Shown: piece after piece, positions 1 to 9,430 of the stretch
Position numbering within the stretch: the stretch's first letter is position 1
Layout: each line of letters opens with the position of its first letter
Assembly: GCA_021292165.1 (NCBI GenBank)
Contig: CM037877.1
Location: 6,439,980-6,503,979, forward strand
From: Shinisaurus crocodilurus
Lineage: Eukaryota; Chordata; Lepidosauria; Squamata; Shinisauridae
Length of the DNA stretch: 64,000 nt
Direction: 5' to 3'
Notes under the pieces: generated by a model
Seen by the model: the letters and a program-made list of their open reading frames with translations, nothing else
The model's database searches: none
Told to the model about the DNA's origin: nothing
Position numbers and translations under genes: made by a program

Positions 1-710
1 CTCGAAAACAATGCAGTGATTACTAGAAGCCAGCATGGATTTGTCAAGAACAAATCCTGCCAGACTAATCTGATCTCATTTTTTGATCGGGTAACCTCCC
101 TTGTGGACTGTGGGAATGCTGTGGACATCATATATCTGGACTTCAGCAAAGCTTTCGACAAAGTGCCTCATGATAACCTGATTAGCAAGCTAGCTAAAAG
201 TGGGCTGGATGGAACAACTATCAGGTGGATCCACTATTGGCTGCAGAATCGGACTCAAAGAGTGCTTATCAATGGTTCCTTCTCAAACTGGGGAGAGGTA
301 ACGAGCGGGATACCACAGGGCTCGGTCCTGGGCCCAGTGCTCTTCAACATTTTTATTAATGACTTGGAGGAGGAGCTGCAGGGAATGCTTATCAAATTTG
401 CAGATGACACAAAGTTGGGTGGAACAGCTAATACTCTGGAAGACAGAAACAAAATTCAAAGCGATCTCGATAGGCTGGAGCGCTGGGCCGAAAACAACAG
501 AATGAAATTTAATAGGGATAAATGCCAAGTGCAATAAGACAATGGAACCAATTACCTAGGGAGGTGGTGAGCTCTCCCACTCTGGAGGCTTTCAAGGTGA
601 AGCTGGACGGCCATCTGTCAGGGATGCTTTGACCTGGATTCCTGCATTGAGCAGGGGGTTGGACTCGATGGCCTTGTAGGACCTTCCAACTCTACTTTTC
701 TATGATTCTA
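1..710 (+). mobile_element. CR1 LINE fragment, internally deleted
   Basis: Carries reverse transcriptase sequence of the CR1 clade: the frame at 16-537 contains AFDKVPHD, the palm motif [14 protein letters not shown] and the catalytic FADD box. The element enters from outside the window. At about 536-541 the frame jumps from KFNRDKCQV directly to the C-terminal part (QWNQLPREVV-like codons, then LSGML and stop), so roughly 500 bases present in the copy at 55857-58300 are missing. The junction shows GC microhomology. The 3' end has the usual CR1 tail, with TTGGACTCGATGGCC followed by TCTATGATTCT. It is dead as a gene and now part of the putative UBE2R2 intron. Confidence 0.93.
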
Positions 711-1760
711 ATGTAGGGAAAGGTGAGACTATGGCTGCACACAAAATGATTCTCTCACCGATGCAGTTACTTATTGACATTCTTCTACTAGATGAGTTGC
801 CATCTGCCTGCACACCATGCAACAACTAGAGTGCGGGTACTCCCAGAAGACTTTTCAGTGCACTGCCAAGAGGGCAGGGAAGGTCAACAAGCAGACCATA
901 TCTGGCCTCAAGGCAATTTTACACAGCTCCTGGCAGTCCCTACCGAGTTTCTAATCCAAAATATGGTAAGGTGTTGGACGCCAGTTCAGCTCATAAGTAA
1001 CATTTTTCAAGGTGCAAGACAGTTTACATGTGTTGCATATAACACATTTCTATGTAATGCCATCTATGTATATGCTCTGTCTCCATCACCATCAGCCATT
1101 TATTTTTACGCTGCTTTTCCAAGTTAAACCATGCTCAAAGCAACTTACAGCAACTTCAGGGAGGAAAAATTACATAATAAAATACAGCCACATTTTCAGA
1201 AAATCCACTAGCAATTACGAATCATAACAAAACATACATAGGCATACAAACAGGCTAAACATCTCACATTAATAAATATCCAGTAAGATTAAACGATCCG
1301 CTAAGATTAAACAATCGTACAAAGGCCTAACCATAAATGGGAAGCACCGCATGACAGATGGCGATAACTTTATTATGACATCTGACCACTTGTAAGAGGC
1401 CTGTGTCACAGAAACAAGACGTACATTCTGCCCCCAGACTGCTCAGTGAAAGTAGCCTCCACCCTACCCCATGGAGAGAATTGGTTTAGGAAACTGGTTG
1501 CAGTCACATGGGAGTAAGACAGAAATTTCTTAGTAGGAAGATTAAGGGACAGTAGTGCTGCTGATTTGTTAGTGTAAAGTCACCATTTAGCTTGGACCCA
1601 AAGAGCTGAGAGCAGGAGGAGGAAAAGTGTGAGTGCTGTTCCACAAATTCTTGAGCAAATGCTAATGAAAGTCATCTCACAATGCAGTGCCACAAAATAT
1701 CAGGGTTGGGTTACAGAGTATTATGAGAAACAAATAAGATACAGGTTACAGCATATTAAC
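711..1760. other. intronic stretch, no recognised gene
   Basis: I see no convincing coding sequence. Short open frames here have no recognisable domain. Around 1130-1260 the text is A-rich and resembles material often found beside LINE 3' ends, but I cannot assign it. Confidence 0.4.
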
Positions 1761-1928
1761 AGGCCTGTGGCTCACACTGGCTCAGGTTGTCTGAGCGTGG
1801 AAAGCTAAGCAGGGTCAGGCCTGGTTATGACTTGGATGGGAGACCCCTCCTCTAGTTTCCTGCATTGAGCAGGGGGTTGGACTCGATGGCCTTGCAGGCT
1901 CCTTCCAACTCTATGAACTATGAAACTC
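1761..1928 (+). mobile_element. 5S rRNA-derived SINE with CR1 tail (copy A)
   Basis: The head at about 1761-1850 reads as a mutated, shortened 5S rRNA gene: it keeps GTGGAAAGCTAAGCAGGGTC and CTTGGATGGGAGACC. These correspond to the A-box and the start of the C-box of the internal 5S promoter. Straight after GGGAGACC the sequence switches to the CR1 3' end (CTGCATTGAGCAGGGGG, TTGGACTCGATGGCC, CTTCCAACTCTATGA). The tail would let CR1 reverse transcriptase copy it. The same junction recurs at 6332-6504 and 35927-36077, so this is a family and not a chance insertion. Confidence 0.85.
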
Positions 1929-2448
1929 TAGTGCAGGGATGCATCTACTGGTTGATCTCTGGATGATTTGCAGTAGATTGGCAAGGGTTTCTGACTCCCA
2001 ATTTTCTAACAAGAGCAACAGTTAAAAAGCTTTTCCCCCTCTCTACATTAGGTTGCAAGGGGGTGGGGTGTCTGAGTTTGCTTCTGGTACAAATGACAAG
2101 GCTGAACATGCACTCAGGGGCACCCTGTTCCTTATTTTTAGTTCATGTCTGCTCGCCTGAACCACTATTTTGTTGGTGGACCTCAAGGCTCTAGTCTAGT
2201 AAACAATAAAATAGATCCTGCAAGCCAGAAGTCTTCAACAGGTTTCAAGAGCTTAGAGACATAAATTTTGTGAAAATTGTGAAGCCATGGAAAGCTTTCT
2301 GGGGGGAAATGGAAATTCTGAGGGAAAACAGATTTATGCACTACTTTATCAAGCCTAAACTTATTTTCTTGCTTTAATATAAATACACCACATTGTTTAT
2401 TATTTAGTTAGTGTGTAGAATTGCACTATTTGGCTTATCAATGAAATT

Positions 2449-2489
2449 TAGAGCAATCCTATTCATGTTTACTCAGAAGGCAGACCCAC
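2449..2489 (+). mobile_element. left end of a TGCAATCCTATGCATG-type element
   Basis: Reads GAGCAATCCTATTCATG then TTTACTCAGAAGG. It is the left terminus of a common short inverted-repeat element whose right terminus is at 2834-2872. The middle is replaced by an inserted sequence. Confidence 0.6.
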
Positions 2490-2833
2490 ACTGACCTGGT
2501 TCGCACAACATGACGACCCACCGTGGGCAGTGAGCCATAGTGGGTTGTCATATTGTTTGAACCCAGACCTCTTTCCTCAGTGTGGCTTGTTTTCCCCCCC
2601 AACAAGCCACTCTGAGAACCCAGGATCTGCAGTAGGGTTTTGTTCACCCGCTGTGGTTTGGCATGTTGTCCGAATCCAGCTGGCAGACCGAGGAGGAAGG
2701 AGGGGGGGTGACAAACCATGGCGAGCCCAGTCATCTGTCGGGTGCACCTTGGGTTGCTCTCGCAACAACCAACTCACCGTGGCTTATTGCCAGGGTGGGT
2801 TGCATGATGTGCAAACCCACCCTCTATCTAGTA
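2490..2833. mobile_element. inserted MITE-like sequence within the TGCAATCC element
   Basis: Bounded by CTGGTTCGCACAACATG on the left and GCATGATGTGCAAACCCACC on the right, which are imperfect inverted relatives of each other. It separates the two ends of the outer element. It resembles the GGGTTGTTGTGCATGG text at 16090-16390. I see no transposase. Confidence 0.5.
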
Positions 2834-2872
2834 GAGCTTACTCTCACACAAACATGCATAGGATTGCACCCT
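2834..2872 (+). mobile_element. right end of a TGCAATCCTATGCATG-type element
   Basis: Contains GAGCTTACTCTCACAC and AAACATGCATAGGATTGCAC, the inverted partner of the terminus at 2449-2489. Confidence 0.6.
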
Positions 2873-2892
2873 CAAAAGTATAAATAACTTAT

Positions 2893-2953
2893 AGTGCAAT
2901 CCTACACATGCCTACTCAGTAATAAGTCCCACTGGGTTCAGGATTGCAGCCTC
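2893..2953. mobile_element. short TGCAATCC-type element
   Basis: Begins GTGCAATCCTACACATG, continues CTACTCAGTAATAAGTCC and ends AGGATTGCAGCC. It is a shortened second member of the family at 2449-2872. Other members are at 32380-32448 and 42521-42606. Confidence 0.6.
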
Positions 2954-3289
2954 AGTTTTGTATAGGCAAAAGGGACACTTGCTTCTAGCATCTCCATAAA
3001 TCAAAGGTCCTCAGAAGGCGGGAAGCAGGCAATTCACACAAGCAACCAAAGCTCTGTATGCTCCTCTTATGAATAGGGCAGCAGCACTACACTCTAGGTG
3101 CAGAAATGCATCTTGGATTTGAATACTCTATCTCTACAGTACACACAGAGCTCATCATTCTTTAATGCTGTACACTGTCTTACATAAAAGAGCCATGCTA
3201 TACATTTTGAGACAGTAAAATCTTGCTTTAAAAGAAGCATTTCACTCGTTTCAAAGTTTTCACTCATAGAAGTTTCAGTATTCCGCATT

Positions 3290-3820
3290 CTGGTACAGAA
3301 CGCGGCGGCTCGCCTGATTAAGGGCAGCCGCCGGCGTGATCACATCACGCCAGTGCTTAATGAGTTGCACTGGCTACCAGTTGCTTGCCGAGCCGAATTC
3401 AAGGTGTTGGTTTTGACCTTTAAAACCCTACACGGCTCCGGCCCAGCTTATCTCAAGGAGCGCCTCCAGCAACATCAAGTAGGCCGCTCAACAAGGTCTG
3501 CCACGGATGGCCTTCTCCTTATCCCATCAGCCAGAGCAGCCAGGCTGGTGGGGACTAGGAAGAGGGCCTTCTCTGTGGTGGCCCCCACATTATGGAACTC
3601 CCTCCCTAGTGACCTTCGCCATGCCCCCTCCGTGATGAGCTTCCACCATGCATTAAAAACATGGCTGTTCAGGCGGGAATATGGGGTGGGTTAGGTTTTT
3701 AATGAGAATTTTTTATATTGTTTTAATTATTATGTTTTATTGTGTTGTTTTGTTGTATTTTAATTGTACATCGCCCAGGGTGGCCGGGTGACCGGCCAGA
3801 TGGGTGATTGATAAATATAA

Positions 3821-3851
<31 letters not shown>

Positions 3852-3852
3852 A
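3290..3852 (+). mobile_element. 5'-truncated L2-clade LINE (family B) 3' end
   Basis: Starts at CTGGTACAGAACGCGGCGG, which matches the copy at 11880-13950. It encodes the last part of ORF2 (LHWLPVACRAEFKVLVLTFK, then APTLWNSLPSDLRH and LFRREYGVG with a stop at 3694). The 3' UTR has the diagnostic ATCGCCCAGGGTGGCCGGG hairpin and an AAAT repeat tail. It is a dead 5'-truncated insertion. Confidence 0.9.
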
Positions 3853-5292
3853 TATTCCCCCAAATTTCCCATCGGAAAAATTCCTTGAGGAAAGAAGTAT
3901 CATTGCCCCCCAGACCTTCACATCTCTAAGCATGTGCTGTGGCAATTCTCTGGATTTGGGGGTCACTTCTCACAACACTCTTCGTGTAGGTTGGAAACAG
4001 CCCTTCCGTAAGGAGAAGTGGCTTTTCACTAGCAGGAAGATACCTTCGGACCGCATACACGAGCACTCAGATTGTTTCCACAAACGCCGGGTTCTTCTGT
4101 GCTTAACGCTCTCCTCCACCTTTGAAAGCATTTGGAAAAGTATTTTGCTCCAAAGGCCAACGCACGTGCTACGCTGCCCAGCTTTGCATTGAAGTGTGTT
4201 ATGATTCAAAGGAGAAGAAAGCGCTACACCTTCTGTAACTAGGCAGATGGAGACCAGAGGGGGGCCTTTTTTGTTGTGGTATTCCTTATTCAGAACACCC
4301 CCACAGGGAGGCTCACCTGGCCCCAATATTTGGCATCCTATTTAATTGCTCAGATTTTCCAGCATATTGATGTTAAGCAAGCTGATTTTCTGTTGACAAA
4401 TTGTTTACCAAGTGGCCAATTTCATTGCTGATTTTGTGGTTTTAAATTTAAATGGTGGGGTACTGTTTCTACTGTTGTGAGCTGGTCTGGGTGTCTTGTC
4501 AAACTGAAGGATAACATTTAAATTCAAAATAAATTAAAATATATGCTGAAAAGCAAGTCATTATGGACCAGATGTCATTCAGAACCAATTCCAGATGAAA
4601 GAATTGCTTGCAAGAGTCATCCTATGCATGGAGTATTCAAAGGGCAATGTGCCCTTAGCTTTACTCCCACACATGGTAGCAGGAATACAGCAAATATGCA
4701 TATAAACTTACAGACTTTGGAGGGTATTAACAACATATAATAACTGGTACATTAAGTCACAGCCTTTATTTCAAACCCATTTCAAAAAGAGGGAATGGAA
4801 AAGAAAAGAAAAGCCAACCGTGGATTCTGAGTTCTCAAACATTTTGCAGAACAACTTGAAACTTGATGGGGTTCTTGGCAGAGCAGCTAAGCCCTTTCGC
4901 TCTAAAAATCAAGAGCACATACACAACCCATATTTTAATAGCTGCAGTCTTTTCTTTCTAATGCAATGCACCTGTTTGTGAGCAAAGTTCTATGAAGCCG
5001 GGTGTGAGGCTTGTCAGTTTTAGCCTCAGGTCAGGTTCAACATTAATCTCGCTCCTGTGTTTGGACTCGAGGGCAGCAAGGGATGGAAGGTCCCATCTCA
5101 CACAGGTACATGCCATGGTCAAAGTGGCCTTGATCTTCGTTGTCAGAAAAAATAGACCAGGTGTAGTGCCAAGCACAGATTGTTGACTATTTTGCAACCT
5201 GACTGCAGTCTAACTGAAAGGAGTCTGCAGGCCACAAGTTGTACATGGACTACGGTTTGAGAACCTCCGTCCTAAAACAACTTGGGCAGTAA
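3853..5292. other. intronic stretch, nothing recognised
   Basis: I find no gene, tRNA or clear repeat end here. Frames on both strands are short and lack domain motifs. Confidence 0.4.
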
Positions 5293-5405
5293 GGGGGCAA
5301 TCCTATACATGTTTAGACAGAAAAAAAGTCCTACAACTCCCAGCATTCCCAATGCTGGGAGTTGTAGGACTTTTTTTCTGTCTAAACATGCATAGGATTG
5401 TGCCG
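5293..5405. mobile_element. near-perfect palindromic MITE (TGCAATCC ends, SBS-like core)
   Basis: Arms 5299-5347 and 5351-5399 are reverse complements with one mismatch in 49 and a 3-base loop. The outer part is CAATCCTATACATG then TTTAGACAGAAAAAAAG. The inner part is CTACAACTCCCAGCATT, close to the ZNF143/STAF site. The family recurs at 20436, 31854 and 60193. I could not identify a target duplication. Confidence 0.85.
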
Positions 5406-5944
5406 TGCCCTAAGCGTATTTTAATTGATGTTTAAATGAAGTCTTCTGGTGCATGATTTCCAAAAAGGAGAGGCAGAAAAACAAAGATTACCATGCCAAC
5501 TGCCCACAACATTTCTGGGACAAGAGGGGGGCCTTCAGGGGCTCCAAATATCCCCAGCCCCAAATAACTGGACCTCCTCCTGCTGCTCCCTCTGATTGCT
5601 GGTACTGAACCTCCAAATCCCACCAGCCGAGTAATCCCAGCCAATCTACTGCTCATGCAATAAATATGGCATGGTGTTACATAGCCAGATTTGGCTACAT
5701 GGCATTGTCCCAAATCCAACTTCTTGCCCTCACTCTGAATGGGGTTTCACCCGTTCATGGTGGCAACCCATCCAACACAACACCAGGGACTGGTCTTCCG
5801 CAGCTGACAGCTTACAAGAACACCCTCCTCCCTTCAGCTCAGAACTACTTCAGGTTACTGCCTGGAAGGAATTTGTTCCAGCCATACCAGGGGGGCTGCT
5901 GCATCAACAAAGCCTGAGCTGCCTGTTTGATGGGAGGAATTAAG
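5406..5944. other. intronic stretch, nothing recognised
   Basis: No coding or repeat assignment can be supported. The open frames at 5432-5943 lack domains. Confidence 0.35.
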
Positions 5945-6170
5945 AACATCAGAAGAACCCTGCTGGCTCAGACCAAGGGTCCATCTAGTCCAGCATCCTC
6001 TTCACACAGTGGCCAACCAGGGACATGAGTGCAACAGCACCCTCTCGCCCATGTTCCCCAGCAACTGAAGTACATGGGTATACTGCCTCTGATCCTAGAC
6101 AGAATGGTGTCTGAGCACATGCAGCCAGTTGGGAAGATCTCTTTCAAGGGCACAACTAGATCACTGCTAA
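5945..6170. repeat. dispersed repeat with GGTCCATCTAGTCCAGC
   Basis: The text CCCTGCTGGCTCAGACCAAG, then GGTCCATCTAGTCCAGCATCC and CACAGTGGCCAACCAG, is a familiar interspersed reptile repeat. A related inverted piece is at 41555-41595 (TGGTCTGATCCAGCAGGGC) and a further relative at 54480-54535. I cannot name the family. Confidence 0.5.
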
Positions 6171-6331
6171 CGGACAAATTCCAAGTTGCCCTGACTTGCC
6201 CATGACTTCTGAGCTATAATGTGGCCTCTTAATCACAACATGATGGGGTTGATGACTCATTGAACACATGTAATTCACAAATCGTTCAACTGTGAGGGCT
6301 AGAAACACAAATAGGCTTAAAAGCAGCAAGT

Positions 6332-6504
6332 TTCATAGATTCCATAGATCATAGAGTTGGAAGGGGCCTACAAGGCTATCAAGTCCAACCCCCTGCTCAA
6401 TGCAGGAAACTAGAGGAGGGGTCTCCCATCCAAGTAATAACCAGGCTTGACCCTGCTTAGCTTTCCACGCTCAGACAAGCTGAGCCAGCGTGAGTCACAG
6501 GCCT
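6332..6504 (-). mobile_element. 5S rRNA-derived SINE with CR1 tail (copy B)
   Basis: Minus-strand copy. From 6504 downward it reads AGGCCTGTGACTCACG, the 5S-like GGAAAGCTAAGCAGGGTC, CTTGGATGGGAGACC, then the CR1 tail. It starts with the same AGGCCTGTG bases as copy A and has the same 5S/CR1 junction, which suggests both have a complete 5' end. Confidence 0.85.
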
Positions 6505-7219
6505 ATTGGCCCCATACAGCCTAGCCCTAATGCCTCAAAATTCACCCACACTCGCTCTGGAGATAAAAGCAAAAAGGCACAATTTCCTAGCTCCCACTGA
6601 TCACTTCTACCATTTTAAGGCGTAAAGAATTAATGTATCACCCTCCACCAAATACAAGGTGTTTTAGTTGGGAAAGCTACAGTACACAGTCATCCCTTTT
6701 CTCCATCCCATCTTCTTATGCCAGGGCTGCTACTCACCGGCAACAGTACATGTAGCAGAAATGCAGACACAGGAACCAGACCCTGTGGCAGGCCCAAATG
6801 CCAGCTGTGTCCCCATATTTGCTCTGGAAACATTACTTGCAACAGGACCTAATAGTGCCATCCATAGCATCAGGGCATCCGACACATGCTTATTTCCCAA
6901 AGTGATTCATGCCAGCATCTGCCAGAAATGCCCGACTGCGTTCTATATATGACAAACAGGCCAGTTTCTTGCATAATAATAGATGGGACACAAATATGGT
7001 TTCAGAAATAATGGTAATGTTCAAAAAGCAGCGGGGGAACCACTTCAACCTCCCAGGACACTCTGGGCCATTTGCAGGTCACGAGAAACCATCCTGAAAA
7101 TAAGCTACGGGTGGGTTGGTTGTTCGCTCACTAACCCACGTTACTCCCGACAGACAACAATCTGGCACTCTGTGGCTCCTTTCCCCTCTAGTCCTCCCGC
7201 CTGCTCCCTGCACATACAA
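6505..7219. other. intronic stretch, no recognised gene
   Basis: No gene seen. The part at 7100-7150 (GGGTGGGTTGG then CTAACCCACG) looks like an inverted-repeat fragment and may be the insertion that removed the 5' end of the Tc1 element next to it. Confidence 0.35.
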
Positions 7220-7327
7220 TGGAGTCCACCTGTGTGCAATTCCAGTGCCACATGATCCCAGATTAAATACACCTGTTTCTGGAAGGCCCCAGAGTTTGTC
7301 AGAGAGCATATCTAAACCAACAGCTTC

Positions 7328-8650
7328 ATGAAGACCAAGGAGCTATCAAAATACCGTATTTTTCGCTCCATAACACGCACTCCCCCCCCCCAAAAAAATA
7401 GGGGGAAATGTCTGTGCGTCTTATGGAGCGAATATTGTATACATACCTCCCTCTGTGCGCCTCCAATCGGTCCAGTGGAACAGCGGAGGGCTTCTGGGCG
7501 GAGCGGGGCAAGCCCCCGCCTCTCAGCTGATTTCCCCCCTATGTGGCCGCTTAACAGCTGATTTCCCCGCCGAACAGCTGATTCGGCAGCAGCTCAGGGT
7601 AGGCGTGGGGGAGCCGGGAAGAGGCCGGTGCGTCGCCGGGGCAGGGGGAAAGGAGAATATTTTTTTTCTTATTTTCTTCTTTTAAAATCTTAAGTGCGTC
7701 TTATGGTCAGGTGCGTCTTATGGAGCGAAAAATTCGGTAACTCTAGGGTAAAGTTGTGCAGAAGCACCAATCAGGGTTGGGTTATAAAAAAATATCCCAA
7801 ACTATGAACATCCCCCAGAGCACCATTAAATCCATTATTACAAAATGGAAAGAATATGACTCAATCGTGACTGCCTAGAGAAGGCCATCTACCCAAACTC
7901 AGTGACCGTGTAAGGAGAGCATCAATCAGAGAAGCAACCAAGAGGCCAATGGTAACTCTGAAGGAGCAGGAGAGATCTGCAGCTGAGATGGGAGAAACTG
8001 TGCATGGGACAACTATCACCCGGATGCTCCACAAAGCTGGGCTTTATGGAAGAGTGGCGAGAAGAAAGCCATTGCTGAAACAAACTCATATCAAAGCCCA
8101 TTTGGAGTTTGCAAAAAGGCATGTAGGAGATGCAGCAATCATGTGGGGAAAGGTTCTCTGGTCTGATGAGACCAAAATTGAACTTTTTGGCCTTGCCACA
8201 AAACGCTATGTATGGCGCAAAGCCAACAGTGCTCATTGCCCTGAGAACAATACAGGGCAATTCTAGAGGAAAACCTGTTTCAGTCTGCAAGGGACCTGGG
8301 ACTGGGGTGGATGTTCATCTTCCAGCAGGACAATGACCCCAAACACACAGCCAAAGTAACACTGGAGTGGTTTAAAAACAGGAACCCAAATGCCTTAGAA
8401 TGGCCCAGTCAAAGCCCAGACCTCAATCTGATTGAGAATCTGTGGCAAGACTTGAAAGTTGCTGTTCACCAACGGTCCCATCCAACCTGACAGGACTGGA
8501 GCAATTTTGCCAGGAAGAATGGGCAAACATGGCAGGATCCAGATGTGCAAAGCTGACAGGAAATTACCCAAGAAGACTCACTCGCAGCTGTAATTTCTGC
8601 TTGTGGAGAGAAAGCCAACCCAGACACACACAAACACCGCCACCTGCATA
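7328..8650 (+). pseudogene. Tc1 transposase pseudogene (DD34E)
   Basis: The start codon at 7328 opens with MKTKELSK, then the frame is broken by the inserted MITE. After it, codons for YKKISQTMNIPQSTIKSII form the N-terminal helix-turn-helix. The frame at 7949-8266 contains LYGRVARRKP and WSDETKIEL with the first catalytic Asp. A frameshift follows. At about 8320-8450 the codons give [11 protein letters not shown] (second Asp) and [11 protein letters not shown] (Glu). I count exactly 34 residues between the second Asp and the Glu. Such transposases cut and paste the element at TA sites. Frameshifts, a deletion between the first and second Asp, and the insertions make it non-functional. Confidence 0.9.
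7354..7737. mobile_element. TA-flanked mariner-type MITE inserted in Tc1
   Basis: The left end is CCGTATTTTTCGCTCCAT and the right end ATGGAGCGAAAAATTCGG, imperfect inverted repeats flanked by TA on both sides (7352-7353 and 7738-7739). Inside are two further copies of GTGCGTCTTATGGAGCG-like text. No coding capacity. It interrupts the transposase just after codon 8. Confidence 0.85.
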
Positions 8651-8831
8651 ATCTCTGCCTAGGGCAGAGGCAGTTCAGTTCTGAGCAGTCATTTGCATCA
8701 ACCTACATTTGCATTCATCTCAATGGGACACATCTGCATACACCCCAATGGTTCCCCCAGCAGTCTCAAAGAGCTGCCAAACACCCTCAAGCACCCCAGG
8801 GGTGCCAGGATCCCCGGGCAGTCTCAAAGAG
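8602..8831 (+). mobile_element. LTR fragment inside Tc1
   Basis: Starts TGTGGAGAGAAAGCC, the same 5' terminus as the solo LTR at 61842-62612. It also shares GCAGTCTCAAAGAGCTG, which is present twice here about 65 bases apart. Its right end passes into Tc1 sequence at GCTGCCAAAGG, where the LTR itself has GCTGCAAAG. This suggests the 3' part of the LTR was lost by a deletion between GCTGC microhomologies. Confidence 0.6.
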
Positions 8832-9152
8832 CTGCCAAAGGTGCTTCTACCAAGTATTGACCAGGGGGGTGAATACTTATGCAGTTTGTTTCTGTTGACT
8901 TAACTTTTGTGCCACAATAAAAATATTTTGCATCTTCACAGTGTTGAGTATCTTGTGTACATCAAGTGGTAACAATGTCAATTAAATCCATTTCAATTCC
9001 AAGTTGTAACACAACAAAATGTGGAAAAGTCAAAGGGGGTGAATACTTCTGCAAGGCACTGTAAATGAGGTAATTATTATCACTGTTTGTACTTTCTGTT
9101 ATTTCAATTCCCTCTGACCTCAGTGTTTACAATCCCACCCCCTCTGCCAACC

Positions 9153-9182
9153 GCGTGTGTGTGTGTGTGTGCGCGCGCGCAT
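9153..9182. repeat. GT/GC dinucleotide repeat
   Basis: A GTGTGT run passes into GCGCGC, a potential Z-DNA-forming microsatellite. Confidence 0.9.
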
Positions 9183-9205
9183 GCTTTGAACTCAGGATAA
9201 CATTC

Positions 9206-9265
9206 CATGCATCTGATGAAGTGGACAGTAGTCGATGAAAGCTTATGTGCTCTTAGACAGTGACA
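9206..9265. repeat. dispersed repeat piece (GAAAGCTTATG)
   Basis: The text ATCTGATGAAGTGGACAGTA then GATGAAAGCTTATG matches the reverse complement of 42890-42960. Both are short pieces of the same interspersed repeat. Confidence 0.5.
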
Positions 9266-9430
9266 GCCAGCAAGGTGGCAACATTGGTATAATCAGATGA
9301 ATGCAAGAACACAGTATATAAAAACTGTCAGTCAGTTTAAGGGCAATTCCTTCACAAAACAGGCAAATGGCACATTTAAACCAGAGCGTCTGGAGACTCC
9401 AGTTTTTAAATTTAAACACAAACGCCTCTT

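Larger units (their letters stand above)
7220..9061 (+). mobile_element. Tc1-like DNA transposon, 5'-truncated and interrupted
   Basis: The left end lacks its terminal inverted repeat. The right end is intact: GGGGTGAATACTTCTGCAAG then GCACTG, followed by the TA target at 9062-9063. An AATAAA-rich 3' UTR precedes it. Two foreign insertions break it, a TA-flanked MITE at 7354-7737 and an LTR piece at 8602-8831. It is an old inactive copy inside the putative UBE2R2 intron. Confidence 0.93.

Noticed and set aside
1790..1850. A genuine 5S rRNA gene
   Set aside because: It is shortened and mutated, lacks the 3' third of 5S and is fused to a CR1 tail, as in two other copies.
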